Below, in pieces: positions 36,966-46,479 of a stretch of DNA of 64,000 nucleotides. The stretch is taken from assembly GCF_000495915.1 (NCBI RefSeq), contig NZ_AOFQ01000016.1, forward strand, positions 1 through 64,000, written 5' to 3'. The stretch's first letter is position 1. Every line of letters starts with the position of its first letter. The translations under genes were made by a program, and so were the position numbers. The notes below the pieces were generated by a model. That model was not told the DNA's origin. It made no database searches and saw only the letters and a program-made list of their open reading frames with translations. Source of the DNA: Stutzerimonas chloritidismutans AW-1 (GTDB lineage Bacteria; Pseudomonadota; Gammaproteobacteria; Pseudomonadales; Pseudomonadaceae).

Positions 36966-37746
36966 GCCCAGGGCTCTGCGCCTGAAGGCGCAGGCCGACC
37001 GTTTCGCGCCCTGGCTAGCCCTGCTCGTTCTGCTGCTGATCTGGGAAGCGGCCTGCCGCCTGCTCAAGCTGCCGAGCTTCGTGCTGCCCTCGCCCAGCGC
37101 CATCTTCGCGGCGACGCAGAAGGTCGGCCTCGGTGCCTGGGCCGAGCATATCTTCGCCACCCTGCGGGTGACGCTGATGGGCTACGGCCTGTCGATCCTG
37201 ATCGGCATCCCGCTGGCCATCGCTCTGGCCTCTTCACGGGTGATGTCGCGCACGCTGTATCCGCTGTTGGTGATCGTGCAGTCCACGCCCATCGTCGCGG
37301 TGGCACCAATCATCGTGGTGGTGATGGGCGCCGGCGACCTGCCGCGGGTGTTTATCACCTTCCTCATCGCCTTCTTCCCGATCGTGGTGTCCTGCGTCAC
37401 CGGCCTACTGGCGACACCGGAGGAGCTGGTAGAGCTGTCGCGCTCGCTCGGCGCTTCCAAAGCCCGTGAGTACCGCAACATCCGTCTGCCCTATGCGATT
37501 CCACACCTGTTCTCGGCACTGCGCATTTCCATCACCCTGGCGGTGATCGGCGCGGTGGTGGCCGAGTTCGTCGCGGCGGAAAAAGGACTGGGCTATTTCA
37601 TCAACTTCTCCACCTCGATGTTCCAGGTGCCCCAGGCGTTCGCTGCGCTGATGATGCTGGTGGTAATCAGCCTGGTGCTGTTCCACCTGATCGGCCTGCT
37701 GCAGAAGGCCTTCTTTCCCTGGAGCCTGCCCAAGGGTGGGCATTGA
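36952..37746 (+). CDS. ABC importer permease (SsuC/TauC-type)
   Basis: This 264-residue permease has about six membrane segments and the EAA loop (ELSRSLGASKAREYRNIRLPYAIPH) that contacts the ATPase. It completes the NMT1-type importer. The start overlaps the ATPase gene by 14 nt. Confidence 0.9.
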   Translation: MTPIKPRALRLKAQADRFAPWLALLVLLLIWEAACRLLKLPSFVLPSPSAIFAATQKVGLGAWAEHIFATLRVTLMGYGLSILIGIPLAIALASSRVMSRTLYPLLVIVQSTPIVAVAPIIVVVMGAGDLPRVFITFLIAFFPIVVSCVTGLLATPEELVELSRSLGASKAREYRNIRLPYAIPHLFSALRISITLAVIGAVVAEFVAAEKGLGYFINFSTSMFQVPQAFAALMMLVVISLVLFHLIGLLQKAFFPWSLPKGGH

Positions 37747-37782
37747 AGCCCACCACCTCTTCATCTCAGTCTGGATAACGCC

Positions 37783-38253
37783 ATGCCTCTCGACGATCTC
37801 GCCCTGCTGCGCAAAAGCTTCGACGTCGCCCGCCGTGCGCTGGAAAACGGCACCCATCCGTTCGGCACCATCCTGGTCGGGCCGGACGGTGAAGTACTGC
37901 TGGAACAGGGCAACGCCTACATGCCCGACCACGATATGACCGGCCATGCCGAGCGGGTGCTGATGACCCGTGCCTCGACCCGCTACACGCCGGAATTCCT
38001 CTCGCGCTGCACCATGTACACCTCCGCCGAACCCTGCGCCATGTGCGCCGGCGCCGCCTACTGGGTCGGTCTTGGGCGCGTGGTGTACGGTCTTTCCGAG
38101 CGCAGCCTGAAGGACCTCACCGGCAACCATCCGGAAAACCCGACGCTGGACCTGCCGTGCCGCATCGTCTTCGACGCCGGCCAGCGCAAGGTCGAGGTAC
38201 TCGGCCCGCTGCTGGAGGACGAGGCTGCCGCCCTGCACGAAGGCATCTGGTAA
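37783..38253 (+). CDS. Nucleoside/guanine-type deaminase
   Basis: This 156-residue zinc deaminase has the HAE motif (H55, E57) and PCAMC (C85, C88), resembling bacterial guanine and cytosine deaminases; the length equals that of B. subtilis GuaD. It should remove an exocyclic amino group from a purine, pyrimidine or related base. It lies 36 bp after the importer genes, implying that the imported compound or its product is an amino-heterocycle. Confidence 0.82.
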   Translation: MPLDDLALLRKSFDVARRALENGTHPFGTILVGPDGEVLLEQGNAYMPDHDMTGHAERVLMTRASTRYTPEFLSRCTMYTSAEPCAMCAGAAYWVGLGRVVYGLSERSLKDLTGNHPENPTLDLPCRIVFDAGQRKVEVLGPLLEDEAAALHEGIW

Positions 38254-38375
38254 GCAGCGCCAGAATCAGGCAAGCGCCCGGCAGGATCGCCATAACGCCG
38301 GCACCGTCCTCCATCGCAGTATTCGAACCACGGCGTCACCGACGTCGCCCGAATCCATCTGCGGAGGACAACCCC

Positions 38376-39113
38376 ATGTCGAACATCACCGGCAAAATCG
38401 TACTTATCACCGGCGCCAGCAGCGGCATCGGCGAAGCCACGGCGCGCCTGCTGGCGGCCCAGGGCGCAACCGTCGTGCTGGGCGCGCGGCGTCTCGAACG
38501 GCTGGAAAAGCTGGTCGCCGAGATCGGCGAACGCGGTGGCGTTGCCGCCTGCCGCGCGCTGGACGTAACCAGCCGCGAGGACACCCAGGCCTTCGTCGAC
38601 TTCGCCGAGCAGCGCTTCGGCCGCGTCGACGTGATCGTCAACAATGCCGGGGTCATGCCGCTGTCTCCGCTGGACGCACTGAAGGTCGACGAGTGGGACC
38701 GGATGATCGACGTGAACATCCGCGGCGTACTGCACGGCATCGCCGCCGGCCTACCGCTGATGCAGCGCCAGCGCGCCGGCCAGTTCGTCAACATCGCCTC
38801 CATCGGCGCCTACGCGGTGAGCCCGACCGCGGCGGTGTACTGCGCCACCAAGTACGCGGTGCGCGCCATCTCCGAAGGCCTGCGCCAGGAGGTCGGCGGC
38901 GACATTCGCGTGACCCTGGTTTCGCCTGGCGTCACCGAATCGGAACTGGCCGAGAGCATTTCCGATGACACCGCCCGCTCGGCCATGGACGACTTCCGCC
39001 GCATCGCCATTCCGGCCGACGCCATCGCACGCGCCATCGCCTATGCCATCGACCAGCCGGCCGATGTCGACGTCAGCGAACTGGTGGTGCGCCCCACCGC
39101 CAGCCCCTACTGA
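38376..39113 (+). CDS. Short-chain dehydrogenase
   Basis: This 245-residue classical SDR has GASSGIG (13-19), NNAG and catalytic YCATK. It resembles YdfG/serine-dehydrogenase-like oxidoreductases. A GGAGGA site precedes the ATG. It is 10 bp upstream of a carboxymuconolactone-decarboxylase-family gene and probably cotranscribed; the divergent AraC regulator may control both. Confidence 0.87.
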   Translation: MSNITGKIVLITGASSGIGEATARLLAAQGATVVLGARRLERLEKLVAEIGERGGVAACRALDVTSREDTQAFVDFAEQRFGRVDVIVNNAGVMPLSPLDALKVDEWDRMIDVNIRGVLHGIAAGLPLMQRQRAGQFVNIASIGAYAVSPTAAVYCATKYAVRAISEGLRQEVGGDIRVTLVSPGVTESELAESISDDTARSAMDDFRRIAIPADAIARAIAYAIDQPADVDVSELVVRPTASPY

Positions 39114-39123
39114 GGACGCCACC

Positions 39124-39579
39124 ATGACCCTTCGTACCAGCACCACACTGGCCGCGGCCTACCTGGCCGTATTCGGATCACTGACCTTCGCCTCGCTGGA
39201 AGCCGCCGGCAACGAGCGCCACGAACGTGGCGTCCAGGTGATGGATCACCTGTCAGGCGGCGCCGGGCAACCCGTGCTCGAAGCGTTGCGCAAGGACTAT
39301 CCGTTTCTCGCCGAGGGCATCACCCAGTACGCATTGGGCGATGTCTGGGGGCGCAGCGAGCTGGATGATCGCACCCGCCAGCTGGCCGTGATCGCCGCCT
39401 TCGCCGCCCAAGGCAATCTGCAGTACATGAAGGTGCACGCCGGTTACGCGTTGCGCCTGGGTGTCACCCGTGAGGAGCTGAAGGAGGTGGTCTACCTGAC
39501 CACCGTGACGGCCGGCTTTCCCCGCGCCATAGATGCCGCTCAGGCATTGCGCGAGGTGCCGGACCCGGCGCCGCGCTGA
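39124..39579 (+). CDS. Carboxymuconolactone decarboxylase-family protein with signal-like N-terminus
   Basis: This 151-residue protein has an AhpD/CMD-type fold (RTRQLAVIAAFAAQGNLQYMKVHAGYALRLG). The usual CxxC-H peroxidase motif is not present. The first ~27 residues (TLAAAYLAVFGSLTFASLEAAG) look like a signal peptide, which is uncommon in this family. It may act on peroxides or a lactone in the periplasm; function is not determined. Confidence 0.75.
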   Translation: MTLRTSTTLAAAYLAVFGSLTFASLEAAGNERHERGVQVMDHLSGGAGQPVLEALRKDYPFLAEGITQYALGDVWGRSELDDRTRQLAVIAAFAAQGNLQYMKVHAGYALRLGVTREELKEVVYLTTVTAGFPRAIDAAQALREVPDPAPR

Positions 39580-39580
39580 A

Positions 39581-40501
39581 TTAAGCCGTGCTGCGCAGTC
39601 GGGCCAAATCCTTCACCGGCGAGGCGCCGAACAGGCGGCTGTACTCGCGGCTGAACTGCGAGGGGCTTTCGTAGCCGACCCGGTAGCCAGCGCTGGAAAC
39701 GTCGAGCCCCTCGGCGATCAGCAGCCGCCGCGCCTCCTGCAGGCGCAGCTGCTTCTGGTATTGCAGCGGGCTCATGGCCGTCAGCGCCTTGAAGCGGTGG
39801 TGCAGCGTCGAGCTGCTGAGGTTGACCCGCTGCGCCAGTTCCTCGATGCGCAGCGGCTCGACGTAGTTGCGGTTCAGCCATTCGATGGCGCGGGTGACGC
39901 GATGGCCCTGGCTGTCGCGCACTGCGATCTCGTGCAGGTGGCGGCCCTGGCGACCGCAAAGCAGGCGGTAGAAAATCTCGCGCATGGCCAGCGGTGCCAG
40001 CACCGGAATGTCCTGCGGGCTGGCGAGCAGTCGCACCAGACGCAGCGTGGCGTCGAGCAAAGGCGCATCGATGCGATCCAGATAGACCCCGCGCGCCGGC
40101 CCTTCCACGGGCTGGCTCAACGGCGCGCTTTCGGCCACCAGGGTAGCGACCATTGCCGGGTCGATATCCAGGCGAATGCACAGGTACGGCTCGCCGGACG
40201 AGGCCTCCAGCACGCGACCGGCCACCGGCACGGTGACCGATACCACCAGGTAGTGCAGCGCATCGTAGGTGTACAGCTCGTCGCCCAGCCGCACCTCCTT
40301 GCTGCCCTGCACGATGATGCACAGCGCCGGCTTGTGCAGCCCGTGCACCAGTTCGCTCGGCGCGCTGCAGCGGATCAGGTAAAGATCGTCAATCGCGGTG
40401 GGATGCATACCGTCGTCGCGCAAGAGGCCATCGATCAGCCGCGCCAGGGCAGCACGCTGGGCAATCGTTTCCTCGGCGGAATGAAGGTCCATCTGGTTCA
40501 T
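39581..40501 (-). CDS. AraC-family regulator
   Basis: This 306-residue regulator has an AraC_N-type cupin sensor domain (KPALCIIVQGSKEVRLGDELYTYDA) and a C-terminal double HTH (LSSSTLHHRFKALTAMSPLQYQKQLRL). Regulators of this subgroup usually control nearby oxidoreductases. It converges on the SDR/CMD pair and is divergent from the nucleoside-type ABC operon. Confidence 0.87.
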   Translation of the reverse strand: MNQMDLHSAEETIAQRAALARLIDGLLRDDGMHPTAIDDLYLIRCSAPSELVHGLHKPALCIIVQGSKEVRLGDELYTYDALHYLVVSVTVPVAGRVLEASSGEPYLCIRLDIDPAMVATLVAESAPLSQPVEGPARGVYLDRIDAPLLDATLRLVRLLASPQDIPVLAPLAMREIFYRLLCGRQGRHLHEIAVRDSQGHRVTRAIEWLNRNYVEPLRIEELAQRVNLSSSTLHHRFKALTAMSPLQYQKQLRLQEARRLLIAEGLDVSSAGYRVGYESPSQFSREYSRLFGASPVKDLARLRSTA

Positions 40502-40749
40502 GCAGGCAACCGGTGGAAGCGGAAAGGACGGTTAGCTTAGCAGCCCATCCGGCCCGCGGTCGTCCCGCCCCAAGGCAGTGCATCGACACGACGGTGTCAC
40601 CGAGTGAAGCACCAAAGCGATGCACCGGCTAACATCGTCGCATGGCTATCCGGTGGCGCAGCTGCCGTGGCCACGTCGCACCTCAATTCCTGACTGCCTG
40701 GCCAGCTTTTTGCTACACCCTGGTCATGAAAAACCCAGCGGACGCCTCC

Positions 40750-42306
40750 ATGCCCGAATCCCAGACCGCGCGCCTCAAGCTCTGCGGCATAACCAAACAG
40801 TACCCAGGCTGCCTGGCCAACGACCGTATCGACCTGTCGATCCAGCCGGGTGAGATACACGCCCTGCTCGGCGAGAACGGCGCCGGCAAGAGCACCCTGA
40901 TGAAGATCATCTACGGCGTGACCCAGCCGGACGCCGGCGAAATCCACTGGCAGGGCGAACGGGTGACCATGCGCGACCCGGCCCAGGCCCGCGAACGCGG
41001 CATCGGCATGGTGTTCCAGCACTTCTCGCTGTTCGAGACGCTCTCTGTGGCGGAGAACATCGCCCTGGCGCTGGGCGCCAAGGCCGGTACGCCAAAGCAG
41101 CTGGAGCCGAAGATCCGCCAGGTCTCGCAGCGCTACGGCATGCCGCTGGAGCCGCAACGGCTGGTGCACAGCCTGTCGATCGGCGAGCGCCAGCGGGTGG
41201 AGATCATCCGCTGCCTGATGCAGGACATCCGCCTGCTGATCCTCGACGAACCGACCTCGGTGCTTACCCCGCAGGAGGCCGACGAGCTGTTCGTGACCCT
41301 GCGCCGGTTGGCGGCCGAGGGCTGCAGCATCCTGTTCATCAGCCACAAGCTCAACGAGGTGCGCGCGCTGTGCCAAAGCGCCACGGTGCTGCGCGCCGGC
41401 CGCGTGTCCGGCGAGTGCGTGCCGGCCGAGTGCTCGGACCTGGAACTGGCGCGGCTGATGGTCGGCGATGCCGAGGGGCTGGAAGCCGAATACCCGAAGA
41501 GCGAGGGCCGCGCGCCGTTCCTGCGGGTCGAGCGGCTGTCCTGGCACAACGCCGATCCGTTCGGAGTATCCCTCGAAGAGGTGGACCTGGAAGTGCGCGC
41601 CGGCGAGATCGTCGGTATCGCGGGAGTCGCCGGCAACGGCCAGGACGAACTGCTTGCCCTGCTCAGTGGCGAACAGCGCCTGCCTGCCGCCCAGGCCATG
41701 CACATCCGCTTTCTCGGTGACGACGTCGCCCATCTGCGCCCCGACGCCCGCCGTCGCCATGGTATGGCCTTCGTGCCGGCCGAACGCCTCGGTCACGGCG
41801 CGGTGCCGAGCATGAGCCTCGCCGACAACGGCCTGCTCACCGCCTATCAGCAGACCGGCATGGTCGAGCACGGCATGATCCGCCGCGGCAAGGTGCGCGC
41901 CTTCGCCGAACAGGTCATCCAGCGTTTCGCCGTGAAGACACCGGACGCAGAAAACCCGGCGGCAAGCCTGTCCGGTGGCAACCTGCAGAAATTCATCCTC
42001 GGGCGCGAGATCCTGCAGCAGCCGAAACTCCTGATTGCCGCGCACCCGACCTGGGGCGTGGATGTCGGTGCGGCGGCGGCAATTCATCGCGCGCTGATCG
42101 AACTGCGCGATGCCGGCGCGGCGATCCTGGTGATCTCCGAAGACCTCGAGGAGCTGTTCCAGATCAGCGACCGCATCGCCGCCCTGAGCGACGGCAGGCT
42201 GTCGCCACAGCGCGCTACTGCCAGTACCTGCCCGGTCGAAGTCGGCCGCTGGATGGCCGGCCAGTTCGATACCAGCGACACCCCTGTTTCCACCTCTGCC
42301 GCCTGA
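40750..42306 (+). CDS. Nucleoside/sugar-type ABC importer ATPase (two domains)
   Basis: This ATPase of about 518 residues has two nucleotide-binding domains. The first has Walker [11 protein letters not shown]-loop [18 protein letters not shown] and Walker [12 protein letters not shown]. The second is degenerate at Walker A (GVAGNGQDE) and at Walker B ([12 protein letters not shown]), while its signature LSGGNLQK is intact. This is the YufO/NupO/RbsA-like pattern of nucleoside and simple-sugar importers. The ATG at 40726 is an alternative start; neither has a strong ribosome site. Confidence 0.87.
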   Translation: MPESQTARLKLCGITKQYPGCLANDRIDLSIQPGEIHALLGENGAGKSTLMKIIYGVTQPDAGEIHWQGERVTMRDPAQARERGIGMVFQHFSLFETLSVAENIALALGAKAGTPKQLEPKIRQVSQRYGMPLEPQRLVHSLSIGERQRVEIIRCLMQDIRLLILDEPTSVLTPQEADELFVTLRRLAAEGCSILFISHKLNEVRALCQSATVLRAGRVSGECVPAECSDLELARLMVGDAEGLEAEYPKSEGRAPFLRVERLSWHNADPFGVSLEEVDLEVRAGEIVGIAGVAGNGQDELLALLSGEQRLPAAQAMHIRFLGDDVAHLRPDARRRHGMAFVPAERLGHGAVPSMSLADNGLLTAYQQTGMVEHGMIRRGKVRAFAEQVIQRFAVKTPDAENPAASLSGGNLQKFILGREILQQPKLLIAAHPTWGVDVGAAAAIHRALIELRDAGAAILVISEDLEELFQISDRIAALSDGRLSPQRATASTCPVEVGRWMAGQFDTSDTPVSTSAA

Positions 42307-42318
42307 CGAGAATCCATC

Positions 42319-43425
42319 ATGCTGTTATCCCTGCAACCCCGCGGCGAGGCCTCAAGGGCCATGCTCTGGTTCTCGCCATTGCTGGCGGCACTGCTGACGC
42401 TGCTGAGCGGCGCGCTGCTGTTCGCGCTGCTCGGCCATCCGCCGCTGGAAACCCTCAAGGTGCTGCTGATCGACCCGCTCGGCGATCTCTACGGCGTCTC
42501 CGAACTGCTGGTCAAGGCGCTGCCGATCCTGCTTTGCGCGCTGGGCCTGGCAGTGGTCTACAACGCGCGCATCTGGAACATCGGCGCCGAAGGCCAGCTG
42601 CTCATCGGCGCCCTGGCCGGCAGCGCGCTGGCGGTCAACATCATTGACTGGGATTCGCGCTGGGCACTGGTGCTGACCCTGCTGCTCGGCACCCTTGGCG
42701 GCGCCGCCTGGGCCGGGCTCTGCGCCTGGCTGAAGACGGCGTTCAACGCCAACGAAATCCTCACCAGCATCATGCTCAACTACATTGCGCTGAACCTGCT
42801 GCTGTTCGCCGTGCATGGTCCGCTGAAGGACCCGGAAGGCTTCAACTTCCCAGAGTCGGCGATGTTCGGCGACGCCACCCGGCTGCCCGAGCTGATCGAA
42901 GGCCTGCGCGTGCATGGCGGTTTCTACTTCGCCCTGCTGGCGCTGGTGGTGGTCTGGGTGCTGCTGCAGAAGAGCTTTCTCGGCTTCCAGATCAAGGTGC
43001 TCGGCCTGGACAAGCGCGCCGCCGGCTTCGTCGGTTTCCGCGACAAGAAGCTGGTGTGGATCGCCCTGCTGATCAGCGGCGGCCTGGCCGGGCTGGCCGG
43101 TGTCGCCGAAGTCACCGGACCAATCGGCCAACTGGTGCCGCAAGTTTCACCGGGCTATGGCTACGCGGCGATCACCGTGGCCTTCCTCGGTCGCCTGAAC
43201 CCCATCGGTATCGTCTTCGCCAGTCTGCTGATGGCGCTGCTCTACCTCGGTGGCGAGAACGCGCAGATGGCCGCCAACCTGCCGCAATCCATCACTCAGC
43301 TGTTCCAGGGCATGGTGCTGTTCTTCCTGCTCGCCTGCGACGTGCTGATCCTCTATCGCCCGCGCCTGAAGCTGTGGGCGCGCAAACCAGCGCTTGTCAG
43401 CGCCAAAGAGGAGCCGGCCACATGA
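42319..43425 (+). CDS. Nucleoside-type ABC importer permease 1
   Basis: This 368-residue multi-pass permease of the BPD_transp_2 family carries the ARIWNIGAEGQL motif shared by YufP-like subunits of nucleoside/BMP-type importers. It lies 12 bp after the ATPase gene and pairs with the second permease 65 bp downstream. Confidence 0.88.
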   Translation: MLLSLQPRGEASRAMLWFSPLLAALLTLLSGALLFALLGHPPLETLKVLLIDPLGDLYGVSELLVKALPILLCALGLAVVYNARIWNIGAEGQLLIGALAGSALAVNIIDWDSRWALVLTLLLGTLGGAAWAGLCAWLKTAFNANEILTSIMLNYIALNLLLFAVHGPLKDPEGFNFPESAMFGDATRLPELIEGLRVHGGFYFALLALVVVWVLLQKSFLGFQIKVLGLDKRAAGFVGFRDKKLVWIALLISGGLAGLAGVAEVTGPIGQLVPQVSPGYGYAAITVAFLGRLNPIGIVFASLLMALLYLGGENAQMAANLPQSITQLFQGMVLFFLLACDVLILYRPRLKLWARKPALVSAKEEPAT

Positions 43426-43490
43426 TCGTCCGCGCTCAGCTACTCCCCCTTTCACCCGCTGCCTACCGTTTGAAGTTCGAGGCCTGACCG

Positions 43491-44417
43491 ATGGACATGG
43501 ATCTGCTGACCAATATCTTCTACGCCATGATCCGCACCGGCACGCCGCTGCTGCTGGTCGCTCTCGGCGAGCTGGTGTGCGAGAAGACCGGCGTACTCAA
43601 CCTCGGCCAGGAGGGCATGATGCTGTTCGGCGCGGTGATCGGCTTCATCGTCGCCTTCGCCAGCGGCAACCTCTGGCTCGGCGTGCTGTTCGCCTGCCTG
43701 GCCGGTGTGCTGCTCTCGCTGCTGTTCGCCATGGTGGCCCTGGGCTTCAACGCCAATCAGGTAGCCACCGGCCTGGCGCTGACCATCTTCGGCGTCGGCC
43801 TGTCGTCCTTCGTCGGTGCCAGCTGGGTCGGCAAGCCGCTGGCCGGCTTCGAGCCGATCGCCATTCCGCTGCTCAGTGAAATCCCCGTCATCGGCCGCAT
43901 GCTGTTCGCCCAAGATCTGCTGGTGTACCTGTCCTTCGGTCTGTTTGCGTTGGTGGCCTGGGTGCTGCTGAAAAGCCGCATCGGCCTGATCATCCAGGCT
44001 GTCGGCGAGAACCCCAACGCCGCCAGTGCCATGGGCCTGCCGGTACTGCGCGTGCGCGCTCTGGCGGTAATGTTCGGCGGCGGAATGGCTGGGCTTGCCG
44101 GCGGCTACATGTCGCTGGCGTACACGCCGATGTGGGCGGAAAACATGACCGCCGGCCGCGGCTGGATCGCCCTGGCCCTGGTGGTGTTCGCCAGCTGGCG
44201 GGTGAGCCGCGTCCTGCTCGGCGCCTACCTGTTCGGCCTGGCCAGCATCCTGCACCTGGTGGCGCAGGGCCTCGGCCTGGCGATCCCCGGCAACCTGCTG
44301 GCGATGCTGCCGTATGTGGCGACCATCCTGGTGCTGGTGCTGCTCTCGCGGGATGCGATCCGCACACGGTTGTATGCGCCGGTATCGCTGGGACAGCCCT
44401 GGCAGCCGGGGCATTGA
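43491..44417 (+). CDS. Nucleoside-type ABC importer permease 2
   Basis: This 308-residue permease of the BPD_transp_2 family, YufQ-like, has KTGVLNLGQEGMML and the AGRGWIALALVVFASW block typical of purine/nucleoside importers. It is the last gene of the operon. A BMP-type binding protein would be expected next to it but is missing; the following 745 bp are non-coding. Confidence 0.88.
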   Translation: MDMDLLTNIFYAMIRTGTPLLLVALGELVCEKTGVLNLGQEGMMLFGAVIGFIVAFASGNLWLGVLFACLAGVLLSLLFAMVALGFNANQVATGLALTIFGVGLSSFVGASWVGKPLAGFEPIAIPLLSEIPVIGRMLFAQDLLVYLSFGLFALVAWVLLKSRIGLIIQAVGENPNAASAMGLPVLRVRALAVMFGGGMAGLAGGYMSLAYTPMWAENMTAGRGWIALALVVFASWRVSRVLLGAYLFGLASILHLVAQGLGLAIPGNLLAMLPYVATILVLVLLSRDAIRTRLYAPVSLGQPWQPGH

Positions 44418-45162
44418 GGCTTTTCGGGTGGATTGGAAGGAACGGGAACGTTACTGGCGTTACTAGGCTGGCAACTTGTACATCAGAGGTATTACTGAGT
44501 GTGCCGACACATCTGGTTTCGGCCCACCGGCCGAGTGACTTTCTCTTGTCTGCGGAGCGCCGCCCTGGCCAAGAGAAAGTCACCAAAGAGAAGGCCACCC
44601 CGACATCCGGACTAGGCGTCCCCGGTTTGCTTCGCAAAACTTCCCTCCCTCCGGCGTTACTCCGGGGGGCCGGGCTCGGCACCCCCTCACGAAGGGACGT
44701 CCCTGTCCCTTCACTCCTCGCTCGGCGTCCTGCCTCGCGTCCCCCTAAGCAACGCCTGCGCTCGGCCTCCTGACGGGGAACGAGTCCGAGTTGCCTGACA
44801 GGTCAGAAGCTTAGTTTGTAGTTTTTTTGATCGATTGAAAGAACCATCAGGCGACGCCAATTCGCCCCTTCAGGAGGGTAAACGGAGTCGTCGTGGAGAG
44901 GGGCGAGCCGCAGGGATGCGGCGAGAGCCGTATAGGGCCATGGATGGCCCTTGTACGGCGACCCTCGGAGCGGCGGCGGAGAGAACGAACCCCGGCGAAG
45001 CCGGGGCCGGATGCAGGGGCAAAGCGTTTTTGGTTACTTTTTCAGCGCCTGGAAAAAGTGACTCGCCCAGCAGGGCGAAACCAAGCTCTCAAGCGACTCG
45101 GCAATCGGCATCAAAAGCAAAGCTCGCCGCCCCCAAACACACCGGGGCCAAACAGTCCGCGC
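44418..45162. repeat. Non-coding, repeat-rich region with long stems
   Basis: No convincing gene lies in these 745 bp. A perfect 14-bp inverted repeat (GTGACTTTCTCTTG at 44535-44548 and its complement at 44570-44583) is followed by C-rich low-complexity DNA (44600-44760). A second stem (45033-45043 with 45052-45062, one G-T pair) has the same GTGACTTT-like flavour. I recall such GTGACTTT(C/T)-type interspersed elements scattered in Pseudomonas and Xanthomonas genomes, where they are often mis-annotated as small arginine-rich proteins. Frames here (for example 44835-45374) look like that. Confidence 0.6.
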
Positions 45163-45888
45163 TCAATCCAACGTGTACTCAAACGTACTCACCACCCGCA
45201 GCCGTTTCCCCACGGTCCGCCCACTGTCCATATCGCTGCCATCGTCATCGATCACCCGAATCACCCCCTGGTTGGCATTCTTCAAGCGCCCCAGCGTGGC
45301 ACCAGCATCTTCGGCAAAACGCGTCGCCTGCTCACGGGCATTGCTGGTGGCGGCTTCCAGCAGCTGCGGCTTGAGCTCATTGAACCCACGCAACTGATAA
45401 CGCGGCCCGGCAAAGCCGTTCATCTCGGTATCCAGCTGAACACCGGCCAAGATCAGCGGATCGATGGCATTGGCCGCCTTGCCCACCGCGTCGACGCGCT
45501 CTGACTTGACCAGCACCTGACCCTGGCCATTGAAGCGCAGCGCCACATCACGCGAGGCCCATTCACGCGCCAGCAGATCTTGGACCTGCAACGGTCGCAC
45601 TTCGATCTCCGCGTCGGTGAAGCCCTGCTCGCGGAGGAAATCCAGCACCAGCTGGCGATCCTCGCTCAACCCCCTCTGCACCTCGGCGAACTGATCGCCA
45701 CCACGGCGGAAGCCCAGCGTCCAAACCGCAAAGTCGCTCTTCACGTCCATCTCCGCTAGGCCCTTGACCGTCACCGTGCGGTCGGCCATGCGGAAACGCT
45801 CAACGCCCTGCCCCACCGACCAACCGGCGAAGGCCACTGCCGCGGCGATCAACGCCGCCGGCAGAAATCCGATTCGTGCTGTAGCCAC
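45163..45888 (-). CDS. SIMPL-domain (DUF541) periplasmic protein
   Basis: This 241-residue protein has an N-terminal hydrophobic segment (FLPAALIAAAVAFAGW) and the SIMPL fold start (DRTVTVKGLAEMDVKSDFAVW). The family is widespread, with proposed roles in oxidative stress tolerance. It starts at GTG (45888), preceded by GGGGAG; no ATG fits better. Probably monocistronic. Confidence 0.83.
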   Translation of the reverse strand: MATARIGFLPAALIAAAVAFAGWSVGQGVERFRMADRTVTVKGLAEMDVKSDFAVWTLGFRRGGDQFAEVQRGLSEDRQLVLDFLREQGFTDAEIEVRPLQVQDLLAREWASRDVALRFNGQGQVLVKSERVDAVGKAANAIDPLILAGVQLDTEMNGFAGPRYQLRGFNELKPQLLEAATSNAREQATRFAEDAGATLGRLKNANQGVIRVIDDDGSDMDSGRTVGKRLRVVSTFEYTLD

Positions 45889-45960
45889 GTGCTTCTCCCC
45901 TTAGGAATTGACCGAATGCGCATGCTACTCCAGCGCCGTGCGAACACCAGTCACCAGCGC

Positions 45961-46284
45961 TCAACCGCGGCCCAGGCGCTGCAACGCCTCCAGCCGGAAG
46001 GCAATGTGCTGCTCCAGCTCGCTCAGCGCGCGCTCCAGCCGCGCGCACTGCTGCGTATCGCTGCAGGCCTCCAGCCGTTCGCGCAACGCGGCACGCTGCG
46101 CCAGCAATTCCACTTCCCGGGGCGGCACCCCGGCGCTCTTCAGCACCGAGAACGGCAAGCGCAGGCCCGGTGGCGTCTGCAGCCAGCCTTCGTCCACCAC
46201 CAGCGGTTCGCCTTTTTCCTGCACGCCGCGCTGCCATCTGGCGATGTCGCGGGCGATGCGTTGTTCGATGTCCTGATCGCTCAT
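45961..46284 (-). CDS. DUF1992/DnaJC28-like small protein
   Basis: This 107-residue protein has the LPFSVLKSAGVPPREVELL pattern of the DUF1992 (DnaJ-homologue C28 conserved) family and a helical, coiled-coil-like C-terminus. Function unknown. It is 72 bp upstream of the SIMPL gene on the same strand. Confidence 0.6.
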   Translation of the reverse strand: MSDQDIEQRIARDIARWQRGVQEKGEPLVVDEGWLQTPPGLRLPFSVLKSAGVPPREVELLAQRAALRERLEACSDTQQCARLERALSELEQHIAFRLEALQRLGRG

Positions 46285-46479
46285 GACTCGCGCCCTCCTC
46301 TACCTGCCCAGTCATGAAAACCCAGCTGCGCGGCTTTTGTCAGCGGCCGGCCGACGCCAGGTCATTGGCACGTCGGTTGCGTTGCGTCTGTATGATTGCG
46401 CCCCGCGCGATGCGAACTTTTGCCGCAGCGTTCATTCTTTTGCTTAGCGCCACCGCTACCGATCCGAGGAGCCACCCCT

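Noticed and set aside
44835..45374. 179-codon frame in the repeat-rich region
   Set aside because: It is Arg/Ser/Pro-rich, lies within the stem-containing repeat and runs into the SIMPL gene; it looks like a commonly mis-annotated repeat frame.
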